A stretch of DNA of 6,190 nucleotides. Source: CAZFMJ01 sp964520045. Its GTDB lineage: Bacteria; Elusimicrobiota; Elusimicrobia; Elusimicrobiales; CAZFMJ01. Shown piece after piece: positions 1 through 5,306 of this stretch. The translations under genes were made by a program, and so were the position numbers. Location of the stretch: positions 1-6,190 of the forward strand of contig CAZFMJ010000107.1 in the NCBI GenBank assembly GCA_964520045.1, in the 5' to 3' direction. The notes under the pieces are model-generated. The model ran no database searches, had not been told where the DNA came from, and saw nothing but the letters and a program-made list of their open reading frames with translations. The first letter of the stretch is position 1; each line of letters starts with the position of its first letter.

Positions 1-1050
1 GTGTCTGTAGGGTATCCAGCCTGAGTCCACCGCGGCGCGGCTGGCTCCGACCGCGCCTCCCAGAGTTTTTGCAAGTTCATGTATAATTCCAAAACCTTCC
101 GGCTTTGACAGCCCTCTCCCTCCCGATATGACTATCTCGGCTCCGCAGACATCCTGTTCTCCGGCCTCTTCCGGAACAAAAGCTATGAATTTTGCCTTTG
201 ATTTGTGTTTTTTAGGGTCAAATCTGAAATTTTTTATTTCGCCTTTTCTCCCCGGCGTTTTTTTGGCTTTTGGGTATGTCAGGGGCCGTAGCGTGCACAT
301 TTCCGGCCTTTTGTTTTCGCAGATTATCGACGCCATCAGGTTTCCGCCGAAAGTAGGCCGGGTTACCTGAAGAACCCCTTTTTCTTTGTCTATCACAAGT
401 TCGGTGGCGTCCGCGGTGAGGCCTGTGTTTAAGAGTATGGCAAGCCTTGCCGAAAGAGACCTGCCCATCGTGGAGGCGGAGAGTATGAATTTATTCGGCT
501 TTTCGGAGTTTATAAGGTCGGCCAGCGTTTTTGAGTATGTTTCGTCGAGGAAATTTTCAAGCTGCGCGTCGTCGCATACGTATACGCAGTCCGCTCCGTG
601 GTCGATTAAGTCCCGGGCTAAGCATGAAACGCCTTTCCCCATGATTACAGCGCTCAGCTTTTCGTTAAGATCGCCGGCCAGAGTCTTTCCTATGCGAAGG
701 AGTTCGTAGGTTGAAGGGGAAAGTTTGCCGTGCAGAAAATCCGCAAAGCACCATACTCCTTTATACTGTGATAAATCTGTTTTTTCCGCTTTGTCCGCGG
801 TCATTTCAACGGCATTGAAGATGTTTTTATCCGCGGCCTTTTTTTGCAGGGCGGAGCAGACCTCCGCGCAGGAGCCGCAGTACACGCAGCGATGTTCGTC
901 GATAACGGCAAGGTTTTTCCATTGCGGTCGCAAATCCGGTTTTTTTCGCGCTTTTTGCGAAGGCTCAAGCAGAATGCAGTTGACAGGGCAGGCTTTGACG
1001 CATGCCCCGCATCCCGAACACCGCTCTTCGATTATTTTAATAGAATTCAT
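1..1050 (-). CDS. etfA: Electron transfer flavoprotein alpha subunit with N-terminal 2x[4Fe-4S] ferredoxin domain (3' end cut by window)
   Basis: EtfA holds the FAD that passes electrons between EtfB and an acyl-CoA dehydrogenase. The frame is open for 350 codons from ATG at 1050 to the left edge, so about 45-55 C-terminal residues of the FAD domain are probably outside. Residues 1-67 form a ferredoxin-like domain with Cys11/14/17/21 and Cys55/58/61/65 in CxxCxxCxxxC spacing; the second cluster lacks the usual proline after its last Cys. From about residue 95 the EtfA fold follows, with RPTFGGNLMA at 231-240, SGGRGL at 309-314 and the FAD-binding GASRAAVDSGW at 335-345. The start overlaps the etfB stop as ATGA, implying translational coupling. 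Ferredoxin-fused EtfA proteins are known in Acetobacterium CarE and LctC, where the Etf takes part in flavin-based bifurcation; that this one bifurcates is inference. Identity as EtfA is very likely. Confidence 0.95.
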   Translation of the reverse strand, partial: MNSIKIIEERCSGCGACVKACPVNCILLEPSQKARKKPDLRPQWKNLAVIDEHRCVYCGSCAEVCSALQKKAADKNIFNAVEMTADKAEKTDLSQYKGVWCFADFLHGKLSPSTYELLRIGKTLAGDLNEKLSAVIMGKGVSCLARDLIDHGADCVYVCDDAQLENFLDETYSKTLADLINSEKPNKFILSASTMGRSLSARLAILLNTGLTADATELVIDKEKGVLQVTRPTFGGNLMASIICENKRPEMCTLRPLTYPKAKKTPGRKGEIKNFRFDPKKHKSKAKFIAFVPEEAGEQDVCGAEIVISGGRGLSKPEGFGIIHELAKTLGGAVGASRAAVDSGWIPYRH

Positions 1051-1850
1051 TTCACAAGCTTTCGTTCTTTCAGAATATTCAGCAGTTTTGCGGCTTTTTC
1101 CTGAGGCGATATTCCTTCAATGCGCAGTCCGCCGCTCCTTCGTTCAGGCGTGAAGCATTTTACCACTGAAGTCGGAGAACTGCTTCCTATTTTTGAGCCG
1201 TCGCATCCCAGATCCTTTGCGGAAAGCCTGGGTATGGAAGCCTTTTTAGAGGCCAGCCTTCCTTTAAGAGAGGCTATGCGCGGTTCATTTATTTCCTTCA
1301 CTACGGAAATTACGGCGGGAAGCGGCATTTCTATTATGTCATAGCCGTCTTCCATAAGCCGTTCAACCCGTATCGTTTCCGCGGAAATCTGCTCTACTTT
1401 GCGCACATAGGCGGTATTCGGCCAGTCAAGCCAGGCGGCTATGCCTGGTCCTATATGCCCGGTGTCGCTGTCGTTTGTCTGCTTGCCGCATACCACAAGG
1501 TCCGCTTTAAGTTCCTGCGATATTTTCTTTACCGCAGTTGAAAGCACATAACTGGTCGCCCACGTGTCCGAGCCCGCAAAGGCCTTGTCGCAGAGATGAT
1601 AGGCTCTGTCGCAGCCCCTTGCTATCGCATCGCGCAGAACTTCTTCCGCCTGCGGCGGACCCATTGTCACGGCCGACGCTATCGAGTTTCCCCCCATCCG
1701 TTCCTTGAGCCTCACGGCTTCTTCCACTGCGAATTCGTCAAACGGATTGATTCCCGCCGCCGCGCCGTCGCGCATAAGATGGCCGGTTTTAGGGTCGACC
1801 TTAATGTCGTCGGACAACGGCGTTTGTTTCACACAGACGATTATGTGCAT
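1047..1850 (-). CDS. etfB: Electron transfer flavoprotein beta subunit
   Basis: Partner of EtfA in the soluble Etf heterodimer. The chosen ATG at 1850 gives 267 residues beginning MHIIVCVKQTP, the canonical EtfB N-terminus; the family is about 250-270 aa. Visible motifs are INPFDEFAVEEA (34-45), VTMGPPQA (61-68), FAGSDT (91-96), GKQTNDSDT (122-130), HIGPGIA (132-138) and KEINEPR. TMGPPQA together with a G(R/K)Q-x-x-D-x-DT-x-x-x-GP stretch resembles EtfB of the NAD-binding, bifurcating groups, although the usual DGDT is DSDT here. The frame stays open upstream to a GTG at 1958, but those 36 extra codons come from the repeat array and look like a non-native hydrophobic leader, so that start is rejected. 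No good Shine-Dalgarno precedes 1850. The gene follows the acyl-CoA dehydrogenase gene across a repeat element and overlaps etfA by 4 nt. Confidence 0.95.
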   Translation of the reverse strand: MHIIVCVKQTPLSDDIKVDPKTGHLMRDGAAAGINPFDEFAVEEAVRLKERMGGNSIASAVTMGPPQAEEVLRDAIARGCDRAYHLCDKAFAGSDTWATSYVLSTAVKKISQELKADLVVCGKQTNDSDTGHIGPGIAAWLDWPNTAYVRKVEQISAETIRVERLMEDGYDIIEMPLPAVISVVKEINEPRIASLKGRLASKKASIPRLSAKDLGCDGSKIGSSSPTSVVKCFTPERRSGGLRIEGISPQEKAAKLLNILKERKLVK

Positions 1851-1858
1851 AATTAAGA

Positions 1859-2090
1859 TGGTAGACGGTACATAAGAGGGGAGATGGTTGACGGTAAACG
1901 GGAGACGGTAAAACAAAAACAAAAAAATAAATCGTATGACATTTTTCTCTCCCCGCACTAAACTTCTTTCTTCATTCTTCCGCCCATCATTCCCCGCCTA
2001 TCGTTTATTATTTTCTTTTTTTTCCTTTCTGTTTCCCATCTTCTTTTTGCCGTCTTCCATCTCCCGTCTACCGTCTCCCGTCTTCTGATG
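1859..2090. repeat. Palindromic heptanucleotide repeat array A between the acyl-CoA dehydrogenase gene and etfB
   Basis: The 217-nt gap and the last codons of the dehydrogenase gene consist of degenerate 7-nt units of the type GGNAGAY, arranged as two converging arms. On the plus strand from 1860 the units include GGTAGAC, GGGAGAT, GGTTGAC, GGTAAAC and GGGAGAC, with one phase break near 1874-1878. On the minus strand from 2086 downward about 18 units stay in one register to about 1961, starting AGAAGAC, GGGAGAC, GGTAGAC and becoming A-rich towards the centre. The arms are complementary: 13 bp match perfectly (1898-1910 with 2069-2081), as do 9 bp (1879-1887 with 2057-2065). As RNA this can form a long imperfect hairpin with several possible registers. 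No gene or clear terminator U-tract was seen. Origin (mobile miniature element or slippage-grown repeat) is unknown. Confidence 0.85.
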
Positions 2091-3306
2091 CATATTCTTT
2101 AATGAGCGCCGCGGCTATTTCATTGCGCTGTATATGATTTGTTCCTTCGTATATCTGGGTTATTTTTGCGTCGCGCATATATTTTTCGATCGGAAAATCC
2201 TGCATATAGCCTATTCCGCCGCACAGATTTACGCATTCGCTGGCCACCTGCATGGCCGTCTCGGAGCAGAAGAGTTTCGCCATCGCGGATTCTTTTGTCC
2301 ATCGTCTGGTTTTTAGTTTTTTAAGTTCGTCGCGAAGCACCGTCTTGGAGGAAACGGCGGTGTTCATGGCTGTTAAAAGATCTTTGTCCATGGCTTTTGC
2401 TATCGAATATACCAGCGCTCTTCCCGCCTCAATGCGCGCGGCGCAGTCTGCAAGCGAGTGCTGTATGGCCTGAAAAGACACCACGGCCTGTCCGAACTGC
2501 TTTCGTATCCGCAGGTAAGGCACTGTTTCATCTATCGCGCCCTGCGCTATGCCTATCGCCTGGGCCGCTACTCCGGGCCGCGAGTAATCAAAGGTCTCCT
2601 GCACCACAAAGAGCCCGAAACCTTCCCCCCCCAGAATATTGGCTTTCGGCACTTTGCAGTTTTGAAAAACAAGTTCATATGTAGGATTGGCGCGTATGCC
2701 GAGTTTTGTCTCTTTTTTTCCGAACGAAAATCCGGGTGTGCCCTTTTCTATTACGAGAGCGGATATGCCCCTTGCTCCCCTTTTTGGATTTGTGCTGGCA
2801 AATACCGTGTATATTTCGGCGGCATTGCCGGAAGAGCAGAAATGTTTGGCGCCGTTCACTATATAATAATCCCCTTCCGCCGCCGCGGTCGTTTTTATGG
2901 CGGTCGCGTCGGATCCCGCCTCGGGTTCCGTTATGGCAAATGCGCCGAGCCGTTTTCCCGAGGCTATGTCCGGAAGCCATCTGCGCCTTTGCTCGTGCGT
3001 GCCGTATAGAAGAATGGGCATCGCGCCCAGCGCGGATGTGGCTGTCGGCAGAGATATGCCTGCGCATATCCGGGAAAGCTGTTCTATGGCAAGAGCCAAT
3101 TCGGTGACCCCGCCGCCTGTTCCTCCGTACTCCGCCGGGATGTATAACCCGAATAAATCCGCTTTGCGGAGTTCTTCAATTACGGCCGCCGGAAGTTCCT
3201 CGTTCCTGTCGCATTCTTGCCTGACCGGTTTTATTTTTTTTACGGCCAATTCGTATGCCAGTTCTTTGATGGCCGATTGTTCTTCTGTGAGCCCGTAATC
3301 CATCAT
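2068..3306 (-). CDS. Acyl-CoA dehydrogenase (Etf-linked, short-chain/butyryl-CoA dehydrogenase-like)
   Basis: FAD enzyme interconverting acyl-CoA and 2-enoyl-CoA with Etf as electron partner. The protein has 412 residues; the family usually has 375-390. The order is a helical N-domain (1-120), family signature AITEPEAGSD (124-133), a beta domain (to about 235), then the C-terminal helical domain with RKQFGQ...FQAIQHSLADCA (268-289), CGGIGYMQDFPIEKYMRDAK (362-381) and IYEGTNHIQRNEIA. Glu387 in YEGT occupies the catalytic-base position of the SCAD/MCAD/Bcd type. The extra length is mainly an insertion of about 27 residues at 307-333, before the WTKESAMAKLF helix. A Shine-Dalgarno AAGGA sits 7 nt before ATG 3306; a second in-frame ATG follows directly. 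The last residues EDGRR and the TAG stop lie inside repeat array A. The neighbours etfB-etfA match the bcd-etfBA order, supporting a joint complex. The acyl substrate and the preferred direction are not determinable. Confidence 0.93.
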   Translation of the reverse strand: MMDYGLTEEQSAIKELAYELAVKKIKPVRQECDRNEELPAAVIEELRKADLFGLYIPAEYGGTGGGVTELALAIEQLSRICAGISLPTATSALGAMPILLYGTHEQRRRWLPDIASGKRLGAFAITEPEAGSDATAIKTTAAAEGDYYIVNGAKHFCSSGNAAEIYTVFASTNPKRGARGISALVIEKGTPGFSFGKKETKLGIRANPTYELVFQNCKVPKANILGGEGFGLFVVQETFDYSRPGVAAQAIGIAQGAIDETVPYLRIRKQFGQAVVSFQAIQHSLADCAARIEAGRALVYSIAKAMDKDLLTAMNTAVSSKTVLRDELKKLKTRRWTKESAMAKLFCSETAMQVASECVNLCGGIGYMQDFPIEKYMRDAKITQIYEGTNHIQRNEIAAALIKEYASEDGRR

Positions 3307-3313
3307 AGCGTAA

Positions 3314-3318
3314 TCCTT
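3314..3318 (-). promoter_or_regulatory. Ribosome binding site of the acyl-CoA dehydrogenase gene, overlapping the rnc stop
   Basis: AAGGA on the minus strand lies 7 nt before the ATG at 3306. Its first two bases are the last two of the rnc stop codon (TAA, 3317-3319), so ribosomes finishing rnc end on the next start region. This supports 3306 as the start and cotranslation with rnc. Confidence 0.7.
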
Positions 3319-3979
3319 ATGGCGCGATTCTCAGCAGCGCGTCTTTAGCCGCCGATTGTTCAGCCTCTTTTTTATTTTTGCCGCTTCCTGTTCCAAGCTC
3401 TTTTTTGCCTATTTTTACGATGACCACGAATGTCCGGTCATGGTCGGGTCCCATGCATTTCATCAGCTCGTATTTGGGAGGGATTTTATGCCGCTTCTGG
3501 AGTATTTCCTGAAGCCTGCTTTTATAATCCGTCTCGGAAATCTGGAGAGACTGGTTAACAAGCCATGAATTGATGAACTCATACGCCTTTTCAAAGCCGC
3601 CGTCCAGATAAACGGCGCCTATTATCGCTTCCAGCGCGTTGGCAAGAATGCTTTGCCGGCTGCGTCCGCCGGTGGTGTCTTCTCCCGTCCCGAGATACAG
3701 GTAGATTCCGAGATTAAGCTCTTTCGCCCATTTGGCCAGCACGGTGCGGGAAACCAGATAGGATTTCAGCTTTGACAAATGTCCTTCGTCCTTGTCCGGA
3801 TTAAAGACAAAAACATGCCTGGCGACCAGCATGCCGAGCACGCTGTCTCCCAAGAACTCAAGCCTTTCATTATTGACGCCGGAATTATTTTCGGCAGAGT
3901 AGGATTTGTGCGTCAGCGCTTCGCTCAATATATCAGGGTTCTGAAACCTGTAGCCCAAAGCTTCTTCTATCGATGACAT
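3317..3979 (-). CDS. rnc: Ribonuclease III
   Basis: Double-strand-specific endoribonuclease used in rRNA and mRNA processing. At 220 residues it is full length (E. coli 226). The RNase III domain spans about 1-145 and contains the signature NERLEFLGD (37-45) with Glu41 and Asp45, Glu65 in DEGHLSKLK, and the second metal-site motif ILANALEAIIGAVYLD (111-126) with Glu117. Asn114 stands where E. coli has Asp114. The double-stranded RNA-binding domain follows at about 151-218, ending with the KNKKEAEQSAAKDALL helix. The start at 3979 fits the family N-terminus (IEEALGYRF), yet the 21 nt separating it from acpP are C/G-rich with no Shine-Dalgarno. The acpP stop and this start share a reading frame. 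Position after acpP is the classical fab-rnc arrangement, but fabF, which often lies between them, is missing. Identity is near certain. Confidence 0.97.
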   Translation of the reverse strand: MSSIEEALGYRFQNPDILSEALTHKSYSAENNSGVNNERLEFLGDSVLGMLVARHVFVFNPDKDEGHLSKLKSYLVSRTVLAKWAKELNLGIYLYLGTGEDTTGGRSRQSILANALEAIIGAVYLDGGFEKAYEFINSWLVNQSLQISETDYKSRLQEILQKRHKIPPKYELMKCMGPDHDRTFVVIVKIGKKELGTGSGKNKKEAEQSAAKDALLRIAP

Positions 3980-4000
3980 GTCGTGGGGCCCGGGCGGGCT

Positions 4001-4252
4001 TCATGCTTTATTGGCCATCCTTGCCTTGATAAAATCAAGAGCCTGTCCTACCGTCTGTATTTTTTCGGCTTCTTCGTCCGGTATTTCTATGTCAAATTCC
4101 TCTTCAAGAGCCATTACCAGTTCTACCGTGTCAAGCGAATCGGCGCCGAGATCGTTCACGAATTGCGCCTGCGGTAAAACTTCTCCTGCGTCCACGCCCA
4201 GCTGTTCAACTATTATTTTCTTTACGCGTTCTTCCAGGTTTTCTGCCGCCAT
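4001..4252 (-). CDS. acpP: Acyl carrier protein
   Basis: Small acidic carrier that shuttles growing acyl chains on a phosphopantetheine arm in type II fatty acid synthesis. The 83 residues match the family length of about 75-85. The DSL motif (38-40, within NDLGADSLDTVELVMALEEEF) places the prosthetic group on Ser39, followed by the acidic recognition helix II and the DIEIPDEEAEKIQTV segment. A strong Shine-Dalgarno AGGAGG ends 10 nt before the ATG at 4252. It is the first gene after repeat array B and is followed 21 nt later by rnc. This placement, together with the high-quality ribosome site, suggests it may head its own transcript or be a processed product of a longer plsX-fabG message, which is inference. 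Identity is near certain. Confidence 0.97.
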   Translation of the reverse strand: MAAENLEERVKKIIVEQLGVDAGEVLPQAQFVNDLGADSLDTVELVMALEEEFDIEIPDEEAEKIQTVGQALDFIKARMANKA

Positions 4253-4262
4253 TGTTTTTTAT

Positions 4263-4268
4263 CCTCCT
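4263..4268 (-). promoter_or_regulatory. Shine-Dalgarno site of acpP
   Basis: AGGAGG on the minus strand, 10 nt before the acpP ATG. It is the only full-consensus ribosome binding site in the window, matching the high expression expected of ACP. It lies just outside the first heptad of repeat array B (4280). Confidence 0.8.
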
Positions 4269-4279
4269 GTTTATTAGAT

Positions 4280-4307
4280 GGTAAAAGGTAAATGGTAGAA
4301 GGTAACA
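4280..4307 (+). repeat. Four tandem heptads GGTARAN
   Basis: GGTAAAA, GGTAAAT, GGTAGAA and GGTAACA follow one another without a phase break just upstream of the acpP ribosome binding site. They are the clearest tandem copies in region B and resemble the GGTAGAC and GGTAAAC units of array A. Confidence 0.85.
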
Positions 4308-4355
4308 TCAAGTCACCATGTCGCCAGTTTCCAGTCACCAGAGAAGGGATGAAGA

Positions 4356-4460
4356 AGTGATTAAGTTAGTGAGGAATTGAGAGATTAAGGCAAGAAGACA
4401 GAAAAGACTCCAGTTTTGTACTTTTTAATACTGAATCTCTTGCTCAATTACTTAATCACT
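4356..4460. repeat. Interrupted inverted repeat inside region B
   Basis: Three blocks on the left pair collinearly with three on the right: AGTGATTAAG (4356-4365 with 4451-4460), AATTGAG (4375-4381 with 4443-4449) and AGAGATT (4380-4386 with 4434-4440). The left and right arms differ by short insertions of roughly one heptad, as expected if units were gained or lost. The loop is about 47 nt and A/T-rich. Transcribed in the gene direction it would give a stem of about 24 paired bases with internal loops. Confidence 0.75.
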
Positions 4461-4562
4461 CTCTCACTTACTCACCCAATTTCCCAATCTCGTCCTTATG
4501 TCGTTTTCCGTATTAGCTGTTTCTCTTTCTTCTGTTGCTTCCTTTGCCTCTGCTGCTTCCTT

Positions 4563-5306
4563 TTACATATACAGCCCGCCGTTTACCGCCAGTACCTGTC
4601 CTGTTATGTATTCCGAATCTTCGGATGCCAGAAACAGCGCTGCGCGCGCTATATCTTTCGGCTCGGCAAATCTTTTCAGGGGTATCGCCTCCAGAAGTTT
4701 TGCCTTGATTTCTTCGCTGAAATTCTTGGTCATGTTCGTGTTCACAAATCCCGGCGCCACGGCATTTACGAGGATATTTCTTGACGCCAATTCGCGCGCC
4801 AGCGATTTTGTAAGGCCTATCAATCCGCTTTTGGAAGCGGAATAATTAACCTGCCCGGCATTCCCCGTTTGCCCGGCGACTGATGAAATATTCACTATCC
4901 TGCCGCTGCGCTGTTTTATCATCGCTTTTGCCGCGGCTTTCGACATGAGGAACGAGCCTTTGAGATTTATGCTCATAACCGAGTCCCAGTCCGCTTCAGC
5001 CATACGTATCAATAGGCCGTCTTTCGTTATGCCGGCGTTGTTTATCAATATGTCTATTTTTCCGAATTTATCAAGAGCCGCGTTAATCGTTTGTTCGCAG
5101 TCCCGCGCTTTTGAAACATCCGCCGTCACCGCCATGGTCTGCGCATTTTCGGATTCGGCTATGGTTCGCGCCGCCTGTTCTATTTCGGCGTTATTAATGT
5201 CCGCAAGCGCAAGCTGAGCGCCTTCCCGCGCAAAAAGCTCGGCGATAGAAAACCCTATTCCCCTCGAGGCGCCTGTTATTACCGCTGTCCGGCCTTTGAG
5301 CTTCAT
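4563..5306 (-). CDS. fabG: 3-oxoacyl-[acyl-carrier-protein] reductase
   Basis: Reduces 3-ketoacyl-ACP to 3-hydroxyacyl-ACP, the first reduction of each elongation cycle. The 247 residues match the short-chain dehydrogenase family. Visible are the cofactor motif TGASRGIG (11-18), D63 (ADVS), NNAGIT (89-94), and the catalytic tetrad Asn114, Ser142, Tyr155 and Lys159 (YxxxK). The end of the protein, ITGQVLAVNGGLYM, is typical of FabG. Asp36 stands at the end of the second beta strand (LALADIN), a position that in classical SDR enzymes often favours NAD(H), while Arg15 in the glycine motif favours NADP(H); the cofactor is therefore uncertain. The ATG overlaps the plsX stop (ATGA), with only a weak purine stretch upstream, so translation is probably coupled to plsX. 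FabD, usually just before fabG, is absent. Other SDR substrates cannot be excluded, but the neighbours favour FabG. Confidence 0.93.
   Translation of the reverse strand: MKLKGRTAVITGASRGIGFSIAELFAREGAQLALADINNAEIEQAARTIAESENAQTMAVTADVSKARDCEQTINAALDKFGKIDILINNAGITKDGLLIRMAEADWDSVMSINLKGSFLMSKAAAKAMIKQRSGRIVNISSVAGQTGNAGQVNYSASKSGLIGLTKSLARELASRNILVNAVAPGFVNTNMTKNFSEEIKAKLLEAIPLKRFAEPKDIARAALFLASEDSEYITGQVLAVNGGLYM

Larger units (their letters stand above)
4278..4562. repeat. Heptanucleotide repeat region B between fabG and acpP
   Basis: The roughly 310-nt fabG-acpP gap contains no convincing gene. It is made of several blocks with a 7-nt period. These are four GGTARAN units (4280-4307), AGTCACC/AGTTTCC units (4311-4339, with one 8-nt unit), purine-rich GTGATTA/AATTGAG-like units on the plus strand (about 4340-4390), the same kind of units in reverse orientation on the minus strand (4436-4491, eight in one register), and a looser minus-strand purine-rich stretch up to the fabG stop (about 4510-4562). 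Opposing units make the centre an imperfect palindrome. The left border AGATGGTA matches that of array A, suggesting one repeat family. No clear promoter or intrinsic terminator was recognised. Confidence 0.8.

Noticed and set aside
725..1153. 142-codon plus-strand reading frame across the etfA/etfB junction
   Set aside because: It is antisense to two well-supported genes, has no recognisable domain and no ribosome site; the minus-strand frames explain the sequence fully.
1859..2090. Array A as a CRISPR array or an intrinsic terminator
   Set aside because: Units are 7 nt, contiguous and degenerate, with no spacers. The hairpin is not followed by a U-tract in the direction of transcription.
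2458..3009. 183-codon plus-strand reading frame inside the acyl-CoA dehydrogenase gene
   Set aside because: Composition is Arg/Cys/Phe-rich as expected of an antisense shadow, and the minus-strand dehydrogenase motifs cover the whole stretch.
4253..4340. Possible promoter for acpP (TTGATG and TAATAA-like hexamers on the minus strand)
   Set aside because: The spacing does not suit a standard sigma-70 pair, and the hexamers fall in repeat sequence where such matches arise easily.
4278..4562. Region B as an insertion sequence remnant
   Set aside because: No transposase fragment is readable in any frame, and no clean terminal inverted repeats or target duplications were seen; only the heptad structure is supported.
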